A stretch of DNA of 64,000 nt from Nordella sp. HKS 07 (GCF_011046735.1 NZ_CP049258.1:62001-126000); one strand, 5' to 3'; positions 1-8,461 are shown, counted from the first letter of the stretch. Notes: a model not told the origin generated them from the sequence alone. Made by a program: numbers and translations.

Positions 1-115
1 GCATGGCACGACACGTTCCGTGCCGCTCGCGCGGCGGTCCAGACGATCGGAGCCAGGGATCGGGCGTAAGAACCACCCGCCCGGGAACCAACTGCGCGCT
101 CTGCCGTTTCCCTGT

Positions 116-952
116 ATGCGTGCATTCTGGAAGGGACATCTGCGTCTATCCCTCGTCACCATCGCCGTCGAGCTTCACACGGCGACGGAAGCTTCGGCGC
201 GTCCCAGCCTGCATCAGATCGACAGGAAGACCGGCAAGCGCATCCGCTACGAGAAGATCGTGCCGGGCAAGGGCAAGATCGATGATGAAAACATAGTGAA
301 GGGCTTCGAGTTCGGTTCCGGCAAGCATGTGATCCTGACTCCCGAAGAGCTCGACAAGATCAAGCTCGAAACGAGGCACAGCATCGATCTTGTGCAGTTC
401 GTCGACTATTGCGACATTGATCCGCGCTATTTCGAGCGGCCCTACTATCTCACTCCTGCCGACGACGTGTCGGCGGAGGGCTATGTCGTCATACGCGAAG
501 CGTTGAAATCCGCGAAGAAGGCGGGCATCGGCCAGATTGCCATGCGCGGCAAGGAGAACCTGGTCGCTGTCCGGCCATGTGGCGACGGGCTTCTGCTCGA
601 AACCTTGCGCTACGCCGATGAACTGAAGAAGTCCGACAAGGTCTTCTCTCACGTTCCGGGCAAGCGTCCGGCCAAGGAGATGGTCGAGCTCGCCACGGAG
701 CTGATCGAGCGTAAATCCGGCCCCTTCAAGCCCACCGCCTTCAAGGATCATTATGGCGCGGCGCTCAAGGCGCTGGTGGCAGAGAAGCGCAAGCATGGCA
801 CGGTCACCGATGCCGAAGAAGACGAAGCGCCGCGACCCAAGGGCGATAATGTCATCGATCTGATGGAGGCCTTGAAGAAGAGCATTGGCGGCAAGGGCGC
901 CGGCGCGCCGAAACCGCGTAAAGCGGCGGCGAAAAAGAAAGCGCGCCGCTGA
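116..952 (+). CDS. ku: Ku DNA end-binding protein (bacterial NHEJ)
   Basis: Homodimeric Ku ring that binds double-strand DNA ends and recruits LigD for non-homologous end joining. The start is placed at the ATG giving MRAFWKGHLRLSLV, the typical Ku beginning; upstream in-frame codons encode a non-conserved extension. The beta-barrel/bridge core follows (KxxxPY-like turn 'ERPYYLTPAD', then 'GIGQIAMRGKENLVAV'). The C-terminus is a Lys/Ala-rich basic tail after 'DNVIDLMEALKKSI', as in rhizobial Ku proteins, where the tail aids DNA binding. The length, about 278 residues, is normal. It is followed after 2 bases by the ligase gene, so Ku and the LigD parts form one operon. Confidence 0.95.
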   Translation: MRAFWKGHLRLSLVTIAVELHTATEASARPSLHQIDRKTGKRIRYEKIVPGKGKIDDENIVKGFEFGSGKHVILTPEELDKIKLETRHSIDLVQFVDYCDIDPRYFERPYYLTPADDVSAEGYVVIREALKSAKKAGIGQIAMRGKENLVAVRPCGDGLLLETLRYADELKKSDKVFSHVPGKRPAKEMVELATELIERKSGPFKPTAFKDHYGAALKALVAEKRKHGTVTDAEEDEAPRPKGDNVIDLMEALKKSIGGKGAGAPKPRKAAAKKKARR

Positions 953-954
953 CC

Positions 955-2520
955 ATGTCCCCGCTAAGCCCCGATACGCTGAAGGTCTATCACCGCAAGC
1001 GCGATTTCACCGCGACGCCAGAGCCGCGCGGCCGCATCTCACCCCGCAAGGGCCGCTCTTTCGTCATTCAGAAGCATGATGCCTCGCGCCTCCATTTCGA
1101 CTTCCGTCTCGAGCTCGACGGCGTCCTCAAGAGCTGGGCGGTCGCGCGCGGCCCGAGCCTCGATCCCGAGGAGAAACGCCTGGCGGTGCGCGTCGAGGAT
1201 CATCCTCTCGACTATGGCGCCTTCGAAGGCACGATCCCAAAGGGTCAGTATGGCGGCGGCACTGTCATGCTGTGGGACGAAGGCGAATGGGAGCCCGAAG
1301 GCGATCCCCATATTGGTCTCAGCAAGGGCAAGCTCAGCTTTACTTTGCATGGCAAGCGGCTCAAAGGCGGCTTCGCTTTGGTGCGCATGCGCAAGGACCG
1401 CGCCGGCGGCAAACGCGAGAACTGGCTTCTGATCAAGCAGCGCGACGATGAGGCCGACGCGAAGCTCGACCCGGTAAAGGCCTGGCAGACCAGCGTCAGG
1501 ACCAGGCGCAGCATGGCCGGTATCGCCGGCAAGGCCAAGCGCAAGACCGGCGGCCCGCTGGAAGCCTCGGCATCTATCCTTCCGCCTTTCATCGCACCCC
1601 AGCTCGCTTTTCTTAAGGAGCGGCCGCCGGAAGGAAAGCAGTGGATCCACGAGATCAAATATGACGGTTACCGCATTCTCGCCGCGGTGGCTGGCGACGA
1701 GGTCCGTCTCTATACCCGCAGCGGCCAGGACTGGACCCGCAAATTCACTGCCATCGCCGATGCCTTGCGGAAGCTGAAGGTGCGGGCCTTGATCGACGGC
1801 GAGGTGGTCGTCTTCGGCGCGAGCGGACGCACCAGCTTCTCCGCCCTTCAGCAGGCTCTGTCGGAGGGTGATGACGCGGCCTTGCGCTATGTGGTCTTCG
1901 ATCTCTTGATTTTGAATGGCGAAGATCTGCGCCGTCAGCCCCTGAGCGATCGCAAGAAGAAGCTGAAGGTCCTCTTCGGCAGGAGGACAGCGCCGCTTCT
2001 TTATGGCGACCACCTTACCGGCAACAGCGACAAGGTTCTGCGCGAGGCCTGCCGTCTCGGCGTCGAGGGCCTCGTGTCCAAGGACAAGACCAGCCCTTAT
2101 GTGACGCAGCGCGCTCTGACCTGGATCAAGAGCAAGTGCCTCGGACGCTCCGAATTCGTCATTGGCGGCTATCGCCCCTCGGACAAGAAACGCAGCTTCG
2201 CCTCGCTGCTCGTCGGCGAATATGACAAAGGCGGCCGGCTTCTCTATCGCGGCCGTGTCGGCACCGGTTACAACGAGGCGATCCTGCGCTCGCTCGGCGC
2301 CAAGCTCAATGCGCGGGAGATCGCCAAGCCGCCTTTCCTCGAAGTGCCCCGCGCCATTCGCGGTCGCGCCCGCTGGGTGAAACCCGATCTCGTTGCCGAG
2401 ATCTCCTTCACCGAACGCACCCGCGACGGCATCCTGCGCCATCCTGTTTTTCTGGGGCTGCGCGCCGACAAGCGGGCGCGCGAGGTGACCGGCGTCGATC
2501 GAAAGGAAGCGGAGACATGA
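955..2520 (+). CDS. ligD: LigD-type phosphoesterase plus ATP-dependent DNA ligase
   Basis: End-processing and sealing enzyme of bacterial NHEJ. Residues about 1-190 are the LigD 3'-phosphoesterase domain, with 'FVIQKHDASRLHFDFRLEL' and 'DHPLDYGAFEGTIPKGQYGGG' carrying the His/Asp catalytic residues. Residues about 200-515 are an ATP-dependent ligase: motif I 'IKYDGYR' has the adenylated Lys, followed by 'LIDGEVVVF' and the OB-fold end 'VAEISFTERTRDGILRHPVF'. The polymerase domain is absent here and is encoded by the next gene. The order PE-LIG-(POL) matches the Pseudomonas/Agrobacterium layout. The stop overlaps the next start by 4 bases (ATGA). Confidence 0.95.
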   Translation: MSPLSPDTLKVYHRKRDFTATPEPRGRISPRKGRSFVIQKHDASRLHFDFRLELDGVLKSWAVARGPSLDPEEKRLAVRVEDHPLDYGAFEGTIPKGQYGGGTVMLWDEGEWEPEGDPHIGLSKGKLSFTLHGKRLKGGFALVRMRKDRAGGKRENWLLIKQRDDEADAKLDPVKAWQTSVRTRRSMAGIAGKAKRKTGGPLEASASILPPFIAPQLAFLKERPPEGKQWIHEIKYDGYRILAAVAGDEVRLYTRSGQDWTRKFTAIADALRKLKVRALIDGEVVVFGASGRTSFSALQQALSEGDDAALRYVVFDLLILNGEDLRRQPLSDRKKKLKVLFGRRTAPLLYGDHLTGNSDKVLREACRLGVEGLVSKDKTSPYVTQRALTWIKSKCLGRSEFVIGGYRPSDKKRSFASLLVGEYDKGGRLLYRGRVGTGYNEAILRSLGAKLNAREIAKPPFLEVPRAIRGRARWVKPDLVAEISFTERTRDGILRHPVFLGLRADKRAREVTGVDRKEAET

Positions 2521-3422
2521 GCGAGGAGAAAGCCGTCATTGTGGGCGTCACCCTCACCCATCCCGACAAGGTTCTCTATCCCGAGGTCGGGCTCACTAAG
2601 CGCGAGCTTGCCGCCTATCTGGCCGCGGTCGCGAAGCCGTTGCTGTCCCACGCCGCGAACCACCCTTTGAGTCTGGTGCGCTGCCCGGATGGCATCGGCG
2701 ACAAATGCTTCTACCAGAAGCACCTGAGCGCCAGGATGCCGCGCGGCTTCAAGATGGTGAGCATTCGCGAGAAGGACGGCGGCAAGGCGGACTATCTCTA
2801 TATCGACGACACGGCGGGCCTCGTCGGCGCCGCCCAGATCGGCGCCTTGGAGCTGCATGTCTGGGGCGCCCCGAAGGACGATCTCGAGCACCCCGACCGC
2901 CTGGTCTTCGACCTCGATCCGGATGAAGGGCTCCCCTTCGCCGAAGTCAGGACGGCGGCGGGTGATCTGCATGACGTGCTCGCCGCCGCCGATCTCGAGA
3001 GCTTCGCCATGATCACCGGTGGCAAGGGCATTCATGTCATCGCCCCGCTCTCCGGCCGCAATGATTGGGACGAGGTGAAGACCTTCGCTCAAGGTATCGC
3101 CCAGGGCTTTGCCGACCGTGAACCCGATCGTTTCGTCGCCACCGCCAGCAAGGCCAAGCGCAAAGGCCGCATCTTCATCGACTGGCTGCGCAATGAGCGC
3201 GGCGCCACGGCGATTGCCCCCTATTCGCCGCGTGCCCGCAAGGGCGCCCCGGTCGCCGCACCCGTCGGCTGGAAGGAGCTCGCCCGGCTGGGCGGCGCCA
3301 ATGCCTTCGACACCGTTTCCATGCTCAAACGGTTGAAGCGGCTGAAGGCGGATCCCTGGCACGGCTACAAGCACGACCAGCGTATTGGCAAGGCGACGAT
3401 CGCGGCCGTCGCCGCTGCGTAA
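2517..3422 (+). CDS. ligD: LigD-type polymerase/primase domain protein (stand-alone)
   Basis: Archaeo-eukaryotic-primase-like polymerase that fills gaps or adds ribonucleotides at breaks held by Ku. Nearly the whole protein (301 residues) is the LigD POL domain. 'HPDKVLYPEVGLTKRELAAY' begins it, 'LVFDLDPDEG' holds the metal-binding DxD, and 'TGGKGIHV' and 'DWLRNERGATAIAPYS' are conserved nucleotide-binding motifs. It overlaps the ligase gene by ATGA and is probably translationally coupled. The split from the ligase is complete, with no residual domain on either side, so it is a stable two-gene LigD rather than a broken one. Confidence 0.93.
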   Translation: MSEEKAVIVGVTLTHPDKVLYPEVGLTKRELAAYLAAVAKPLLSHAANHPLSLVRCPDGIGDKCFYQKHLSARMPRGFKMVSIREKDGGKADYLYIDDTAGLVGAAQIGALELHVWGAPKDDLEHPDRLVFDLDPDEGLPFAEVRTAAGDLHDVLAAADLESFAMITGGKGIHVIAPLSGRNDWDEVKTFAQGIAQGFADREPDRFVATASKAKRKGRIFIDWLRNERGATAIAPYSPRARKGAPVAAPVGWKELARLGGANAFDTVSMLKRLKRLKADPWHGYKHDQRIGKATIAAVAAA

Positions 3423-3426
3423 AATC

Positions 3427-3474
3427 GTGCGTGATCAGGAAAAGTGGACGCCGGTTTTCCGTCCGATCACGCAC
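3427..3474. repeat. GGAAAA-type palindromic element, copy 1
   Basis: Inverted repeat GTGCGTGATC...GATCACGCAC with inner GGAAAA/TTTTCC arms, just past the polymerase stop. The same design (outer arms, GGAAAAGT, GC-rich middle, TTTTCC) recurs at 31455, 34031 and 51140. Probably a dispersed rhizobial intergenic palindrome that may also act as a terminator. Confidence 0.7.
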
Positions 3475-3487
3475 CTCACTTGAGATT

Positions 3488-3536
3488 CCGATCACGATCA
3501 CTTCAGATCGAGGCAACGTGAAGTGATCGTGATCGG
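3488..3536. terminator. Long perfect hairpin downstream of ku-ligD
   Basis: CCGATCACGATCACTTC and its exact 17-base complement GAAGTGATCGTGATCGG are separated by a 15-base loop. It lies between the end-joining operon and the next gene. There is no U-run, so it could equally be an RNA-stabilising or repeat element. Confidence 0.45.
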
Positions 3537-3599
3537 TCGCCATAGCGCCGCCGTAATCGGTCCCCATGTGATGAGCCGGTTCATACCAGGAGTTTCTTC

Positions 3600-4321
3600 A
3601 TGGATCGCCGCTCGCTCGCTGCTCTGGGTCTTACCGGCCTTGTAGCCGCCGCAACTTTCGCCACCCCGTCCCAAGCCCAGGAGTCCAAGACCATGCCGCG
3701 CGTTTTTCCCTCACCGGTCACGGCGAGGTGAAGTCCAAGCCCGACATGGCGGTCGTCAATGTCGGCGTCATGTCGCAGGCCAAGACCGCGCGCGAGGCGC
3801 TGACCGAGAACACCGCGGCCATGCAGAAGATCTTCGCCGCCCTCAAGGCCGCCGGCATCGAGGACAAGGACATCCAGACCTCGAATTTCAACGTCAATCC
3901 GCGTTACCAGTACGATCAGAATAATGCCCAGCCGCCGCGCGTAGTAGGCTATGATGTGTCCAACATGGTCTCGGTGTCGGTGCGCAAACTCGACACTTTG
4001 GGTCAGGTGCTCGACACGATGGTGAGTGAAGGGTCGAACCAGATCAACGGCATCGGCTTCGTCATTTCCGATGACGAGAAGCTTCAGGACGAGGCGCGCA
4101 AACTCGCCGTCGCCGACGCCGAGCGCAAGGCCAAGCTCTATGCCGCGACTGTCGGAGTCACGCTCGGCCAGATCATGTCGGTGAGCGAAGGCAACTTCCA
4201 GCCGCCGCAGCCCGTATTCTACGGCAAGGCGGTGCGCCAGGATTCCGCCGGCAATGTTCCGGTCGCCGCCGGCGAGCTGACCGTCGCCGCGGATGTGAAC
4301 ATCACATGGGAGATCAAGTAA
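3600..4321 (+). CDS. SIMPL-domain (DUF541) exported protein, frameshifted near the N-terminus
   Basis: Periplasmic SIMPL-family protein of unclear biochemical role. The ATG at 3600 follows AGGAG and encodes a signal peptide (MDRRSLAALGLTGLVAATAF, then ATPSQAQ), but that frame stops at 3731. The family motif 'SLTGHGEVKSKPD' lies one frame over, immediately after a run of five T at 3703-3707. One extra T, or a -1 slip on TTT, joins signal peptide and domain into about 240 residues, the usual size. The remainder (to 'ITWEIK') is intact. It may be a sequencing error, real decay or slippage; without correction only a signal-less fragment from GTG 3728 would be made. Confidence 0.8.
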
Positions 4322-4402
4322 CGGTAATAGACCGTTGATTTGACTCGGATATTGCGGATCGGCCGGGAGGCGTCCCGGCCGGGCCGTTCAAGGAGGTAGA
4401 TC

Positions 4403-4696
4403 ATGGCTATCCGTCACTTGATCATCTGCGCGATGCTCGCAGCCTTCATGCCGGTCGCGGTGCCGGTCTTTTCCGACACGGCCCAGGCCGCGACGCAAAC
4501 CACCACCAAGAAAAAGAAGAAGAAGCCGGCGCCTAAGAAGACTGCGGAGCCGCAGGTAAAGAAGAACTTCGGGGCGCCGCGTCCTGGCGAGCCGAATGCC
4601 GGCTGGACCGATGATTGCCTGTTCTATTACCAGGTCTATGGCCGCACGCCGCCCATCTGCGGCAAATATGGCCGCTCCTTCATGACGTGGGATTGA
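4403..4696 (+). CDS. Small exported Lys-rich protein of unknown function
   Basis: 97 residues with a good ribosome site (AAGGAGG) before the ATG. Residues 1-29 form a signal peptide ending near 'AQAA'. Next comes a Lys/Pro-rich stretch (KKKKKKPAPKK), then a short conserved-looking C-terminal part with two Cys (DDCLFYYQ...PPICGKYG) that could form a disulfide in the periplasm. I do not recognise a named family. It is downstream of the SIMPL gene on the same strand and might be cotranscribed with it. Confidence 0.7.
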   Translation: MAIRHLIICAMLAAFMPVAVPVFSDTAQAATQTTTKKKKKKPAPKKTAEPQVKKNFGAPRPGEPNAGWTDDCLFYYQVYGRTPPICGKYGRSFMTWD

Positions 4697-4797
4697 GCAT
4701 CAATTCTATACGGAACAGGATTACCGCTGCTGACTTGTCTTGTCACTGAATTGGGATAACTCTTTCGCCTTCCGCTCAACCAGCGCAGAGCCCCCTC

Positions 4798-5766
4798 ATG
4801 CCCGTCTGTGAAGCAGACCCCTGGCGCCTGCAATATTTCGAGAACGTCCCTTGCCCGGCCGATGTCAATATCCCGACCGAGGATTGCGACGCCTGGATCT
4901 GGAATCCGCGCGAGAACTGGATCTACGACAAGTTATGCGTGGCGCAGAGCCAGGGGCTCGATTGCGGGCCGCACGGCGTCATGCCGAAGCGCTTCCCTGT
5001 CTTCTCCAAGCCCATCATCAATTTGAAAGGCATGGGGGTGGCGAGCGGCGCGTTTCGCTCTCTCTCCGACTATGAGAGGGGCTACACACCCGGCCATTTC
5101 TGGACGGCACTTCTGACCGGCGAGCATGTCTCGACCGATTGCGCCATCGTCAAGGGCGACATCCGCTGGATCAGGCACACGACCGGCACGCCCTTCGGCG
5201 ATAATGGCATGTTCGATTACTGGACCATCCATGCCGCGGACCGCGGGGACCTCGAAGCCTATATTCGCGGCTGGGCCGGCGAGCATCTCGACCGCTACAC
5301 CGGCATGCTCAATGTCGAGACCATCGGCGGCCGCATCATCGACGCCCATCTGCGTTTCGCCGATCAATGGCCCGACCTCTATGGTCCGGGCTGGGTCGCC
5401 GCGCTGGTCAGACTCTATGCGGAGAAGCGCTGGTTTTTCCCCGAGGAAGGCGAGCGGCGCGACGGCTATTCCGTCGTGCTCTTCGGCCGCCATGGCCGCA
5501 ATCACCGCCACCCCTCGCCGGCAAGCGTCGCCGCGGTGCGCGCCATGCCCGGAATATCGAGCGTACAGATCACCTTTCACGAGACGAAGCCGGCCGAAGA
5601 CCATGCCGCACCGCCGGGCGGCTTCCGCCTTGCCATCATCAATGCACATGATCGCGAGATGGGTTTCGCCGCCCGCCGGCTTCTCGCCAAGGCCTTTCCG
5701 GCGGAGGACCTGCACGTCCCCGCCGAGGACAACTGGCCGGTTGAACAGACGGCACAAGTATTATAA
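4798..5766 (+). CDS. Conserved hypothetical protein, possibly ATP-grasp-like
   Basis: 322 residues, no signal peptide, no membrane segment. The layout is faintly reminiscent of ATP-grasp enzymes: 'FPVFSKPIINLKGMG' resembles a nucleotide-binding Lys strand, 'HVSTDCAIVKGDIRW' a central strand, and 'GMLNVETIGGRIIDAHLRF' the acidic/Asn metal-binding end. That reading is only pattern resemblance, and an AlphaFold/Foldseek comparison would decide it. The start lacks a clear ribosome site. The last codons overlap the AT-rich operator-like site at 5759-5774, which lies in front of the SDR gene. Confidence 0.65.
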   Translation: MPVCEADPWRLQYFENVPCPADVNIPTEDCDAWIWNPRENWIYDKLCVAQSQGLDCGPHGVMPKRFPVFSKPIINLKGMGVASGAFRSLSDYERGYTPGHFWTALLTGEHVSTDCAIVKGDIRWIRHTTGTPFGDNGMFDYWTIHAADRGDLEAYIRGWAGEHLDRYTGMLNVETIGGRIIDAHLRFADQWPDLYGPGWVAALVRLYAEKRWFFPEEGERRDGYSVVLFGRHGRNHRHPSPASVAAVRAMPGISSVQITFHETKPAEDHAAPPGGFRLAIINAHDREMGFAARRLLAKAFPAEDLHVPAEDNWPVEQTAQVL

Positions 5767-5774
5767 TAGCATAA
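5759..5774. promoter_or_regulatory. AT-rich palindromic operator candidate, site A (SDR pair)
   Basis: TATTATAATAGCATAA is identical over all 16 bases to the reverse complement of site B at 18797-18812, and shares 10-13 bases with sites C and D. The core TATTATAATA is a perfect palindrome. It lies 26 bases before the SDR start. The GntR/UTRA regulator at 22374 is the likely binder (inference). The core also contains a TATAAT -10-like hexamer. Confidence 0.6.
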
Positions 5775-5799
5775 GGACTCTCGGGGAGGAGCCCGCTTC

Positions 5800-6579
5800 A
5801 TGCGCTGTGATTTGAGCGGCCAGGTTGCTTTCGTCACCGGCGGCGCGGGTGCGATCGGCCGCGTCGCGGCACGGCGGCTGGCCGACAATGGCGCCAGCCT
5901 CGTCATTGCCGACATAGATGGCGACGGCGCCCGAGAGATCGCTTCCGGCCTCCCCGACGCCTTGGCGGTCGCTGTCGATATCCGCGACGGCACTGCCGCC
6001 GACCGCGCTGTCGCCGCCACGCTCGAGCGCTTCGGCCGCCTCGACATCCTTATCAACAATGCCGGGGTCAACACGCTGAGCCACCGCGTCGCCATCGACG
6101 AATTCCCGCCCGAAGAGTGGGAGCGCATCACCGGCATCGATCTCGACGGCCTCTATGTGATGAGCCGCGCGGCGCTGCAACCCATGCTCGCCTCCGGGCG
6201 CGGCGGCCGCATCGTCAATATCGCCTCCGTCGTCGGTCTCGCCGCCATGCGCCTGCAAAGTCCCTTTGTTGCCGCCAAGGCCGGCATCATCCATCTCACC
6301 CGTTCGATGGCGCTCGAGCTCGGATCGCGCGGCATTCTCGTCAACGCCATAGCACCCGGCTCCGTCCTTACCGAGCTCACGGCAAAGCTCTTTTATGGCG
6401 AGGACGGCAAGTTCGCGAGCCGGGCGCGCGATTTCATGGCCCATGTACCGCTCGGCCGCCCCGCCGAGCCGCGCGAGATCGCCGAAACCATCTTGTTTCT
6501 CGCCTCCCCAGGTGCGAGCTACGTCAATGGCCAGGTCCTCGCCATCGATGGCGGCTGGACGGCGGGATATATGATGTGA
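5800..6579 (+). CDS. SDR-family oxidoreductase with Phe in place of the catalytic Tyr
   Basis: 259-residue short-chain dehydrogenase/reductase. The Rossmann motif 'TGGAGAIG' (13-20), NNAG (86-89), Ser143 and the C-terminal 'NGQVLAIDGGW' are intact. The YxxxK motif, however, reads F156-VAA-K160, so the general acid/base Tyr is missing. A strong ribosome site (GGGAGGAG) precedes the ATG. The family uses NAD(P) to oxidise sugars or hydroxyacids. With Tyr lost it may be inactive alone, act by another mechanism, or work with the downstream SDR-like protein, whose gene starts 8 bases on, or overlaps by GTGA if GTG 6576 is used. Confidence 0.85.
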   Translation: MRCDLSGQVAFVTGGAGAIGRVAARRLADNGASLVIADIDGDGAREIASGLPDALAVAVDIRDGTAADRAVAATLERFGRLDILINNAGVNTLSHRVAIDEFPPEEWERITGIDLDGLYVMSRAALQPMLASGRGGRIVNIASVVGLAAMRLQSPFVAAKAGIIHLTRSMALELGSRGILVNAIAPGSVLTELTAKLFYGEDGKFASRARDFMAHVPLGRPAEPREIAETILFLASPGASYVNGQVLAIDGGWTAGYMM

Positions 6580-6587
6580 CCGCCGCC

Positions 6588-7166
6588 ATGCAGATCGATC
6601 TTCTGGATACAGCGATTGCTGTTCTGGGTGAAAACAATGCCATCGCACGCGCCGCGACCGCGGCCCTCACCGCCAATGGTGGCCGGATCGTCGCGGACGC
6701 GCCGCGCGCCGACATTCTGCTCGTCTCCTGTCCGCTTGTTGCCGCCGCACCGCAAGGCGATCTCTCTGCGCTGCTGCGGGACGCGCGGGCCGCCGCGACC
6801 GCGATGAGCGCGCGCGACCATGGCCGCATCCTGTTCCTGCTGCCGGCGCTCGCCGCCTTGCCCATGCGCCGCCATCCCCTCTATGGCGCCGAGATGGCCG
6901 GAATACTGGCTTTGATGCGCGGCCTCGCGATGCAATTCGGGCCCCGCGTCCTCGTCAATGCGGTGGGCCTCGGCCCGATCGCGGAAGAGACCCTGATTGC
7001 GGGCGATCCGGCCCAGCTCAGCCATATACCGCAGGGCCGCCCCGGCACGATCGCCGAGGCCGTGGCGGCGATCCTGTTTTTCTGCGATCCGCTCAACACC
7101 TATACGACCGGGCAGATGCTCGCCGTCGACGGCGGCTGGAGCGCCGGCTACGGGCGTAACTTCTAA
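6588..7166 (+). CDS. Degenerate SDR-like protein (probable pseudoenzyme or partner subunit)
   Basis: About 192 residues with an SDR-like second half ending 'TTGQMLAVDGGWSAGY', but the dinucleotide motif is replaced (VLGENNAIA), NNAG and the catalytic Ser are gone, and YxxxK reads Y99-GAE-M103. The full fold is about 60 residues shorter than a normal SDR. It is coupled to the preceding SDR gene: GTG at 6576 overlaps that stop, while the ATG at 6588 is the more usual codon. SDR heteromers with one non-catalytic subunit are known in other systems. A role as a structural or allosteric partner is inference. Confidence 0.75.
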   Translation: MQIDLLDTAIAVLGENNAIARAATAALTANGGRIVADAPRADILLVSCPLVAAAPQGDLSALLRDARAAATAMSARDHGRILFLLPALAALPMRRHPLYGAEMAGILALMRGLAMQFGPRVLVNAVGLGPIAEETLIAGDPAQLSHIPQGRPGTIAEAVAAILFFCDPLNTYTTGQMLAVDGGWSAGYGRNF

Positions 7167-7214
7167 CCTTCATCACGCTTGGCGGCGCCGTCGTGATGAG
7201 GCTACAAGCGAGCC

Positions 7215-8240
7215 ATGGTGGAGAAAAACGGCAAACGCGGCACGGCCAAGCTCGGGGTGCGCGAGATCGCCAAGCGCGTCGGCGTGGCGCCGATGACGGT
7301 GTCGCGCGCGCTGTCCAATCCCGACATGGTCTCGCCCGAGACCCGCGCCAAGGTGCTCGCCGCCATCGACAAGGCCGGTTTCGTCCCGAACCGTCTCGCC
7401 TCGAGCATGCGCGGCAATGGCCGCATGATCGGCACCGTCGTGCCGCCGCTCATCAATTCCGGCATTGCCGATCAGGTGCAGGGCATGTCGGACGAATGCC
7501 ACGAAGGCGGCTATTCGATGCTGCTGGTCCAGGGAGAATTCACCCAGGAAGCCGAGGAGACGGCGATCCGCGCCCTGCTCGGCTGGCGCCCCGCCGGCAT
7601 GATCCTGCAGAGCTTTGTGCAAAGTGCCGCGGCGCGCGCCTTGCTCGCCGGCGGCGGCGCGCCGGTGGTCGAGATCTCCGAGATCAAGGGCCGCAAGCCG
7701 ATCGACATGGCGGTCGGCGTGTCCAATTTCGAAACCGCCTATGCCATGACCATGCATCTGGCGGCCAAGGGCTATAAGCGCATCGGCTTCGTCTCGACCC
7801 CGATCCACGGCAATGACCGCCTGCGCCAGCGCCGCACCGGCTATCATGCCGCACTGGCCGAGCTCGGCATCGCCAACCATGACGACATGGAAGTCGAGGT
7901 GCCGATCACCGCCAAGGGCGGCGCCGACGCCTTGCTCGAGCTCATCGCGCGCCATGCCGATATCGACGCCATTTTCTTTTCAAGCGACACGCTGGCTGTG
8001 GGCGCGGTGCAGGAATGCCACCGCCGCGGCTGGGCGGTGCCCGGACGTATCGCCATCGCCGGCTATGGCGACATGGACATCGCCGCGCAGCTCTTCCCGC
8101 CTCTCACCACGGTCAGGGTCGACCGCTACGAGATGGGACGGCGCGCCGTGCGCCAGCTCCTGGCCCGTTTGAATGGCGATGCCAAGGTGCCGACCGTCAC
8201 CAGCATCGGCTTCGAGATCGTCGACCGCGACAGCGCGTGA
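7215..8240 (+). CDS. LacI-family transcriptional regulator
   Basis: 341 residues. The N-terminal helix-turn-helix 'GVREIAKRVGVAPMTVSRALSN' plus hinge 'VPNRLASSMRG' precedes a periplasmic-binding-protein-like sensor domain (residues about 70-335), as in GntR/LacI regulators. The sensor probably binds the pathway sugar or sugar acid. LacI proteins recognise palindromes with a central CG. Two such sites, TGGTACCGGTATCA on opposite strands, lie in the promoters at 12282 and 23524, and they resemble the E. coli GntR operator core TTACCGGTAA. It is therefore the likely local repressor (inference). Confidence 0.92.
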   Translation: MVEKNGKRGTAKLGVREIAKRVGVAPMTVSRALSNPDMVSPETRAKVLAAIDKAGFVPNRLASSMRGNGRMIGTVVPPLINSGIADQVQGMSDECHEGGYSMLLVQGEFTQEAEETAIRALLGWRPAGMILQSFVQSAAARALLAGGGAPVVEISEIKGRKPIDMAVGVSNFETAYAMTMHLAAKGYKRIGFVSTPIHGNDRLRQRRTGYHAALAELGIANHDDMEVEVPITAKGGADALLELIARHADIDAIFFSSDTLAVGAVQECHRRGWAVPGRIAIAGYGDMDIAAQLFPPLTTVRVDRYEMGRRAVRQLLARLNGDAKVPTVTSIGFEIVDRDSA

Positions 8241-8266
8241 AACGGGCCCCAGACTCGTTTAATTTT

Positions 8267-8420
8267 CCCTTCTCCCGCCTGCGGGAGAAGGTGGCGCGAA
8301 GCGCCGGATGAGGGTGTACTTTGCGAAGCGAAACGAAGGTCGTTGAAGAAGCCGCACTATTGAGACAACACCCTCACCCGCCCTGTCGGGCACCCTCTCC
8401 CGCCAAGCGGGAGAGGGGGA
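8267..8420. repeat. CTCCCGC/GGGAG dispersed palindromic element, copy 1
   Basis: Left half CCCTTCTCCCGCCTGCGGGA...GGATGAGGGTG, right half CACCCTCACCCG...GCGGGAGAGGGGGA. The halves are inverted versions of each other and each contains its own stem. Further copies are at 23193, 45292 and 62191, with a variant at 60308. Here it lies between two convergent genes and may terminate both. Confidence 0.8.
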
Positions 8421-8461
8421 ATACTTGAGACAGCTCGCAGGTAGGGAACGTCACAGAAGTT

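Noticed and set aside
3-296. Short plus-strand frame at the left edge
   Set aside because: It overlaps the Ku start in another frame and has no protein-like features.
3488-3536. Possible riboswitch or small RNA in the 17-base hairpin
   Set aside because: A simple perfect hairpin without conserved riboswitch features; kept only as a terminator or repeat candidate.
8267-8420. CRISPR-like repetition of CTCCCGC/GGGAG units
   Set aside because: There are only two inverted halves per locus, no regularly spaced direct repeats, and no cas genes.
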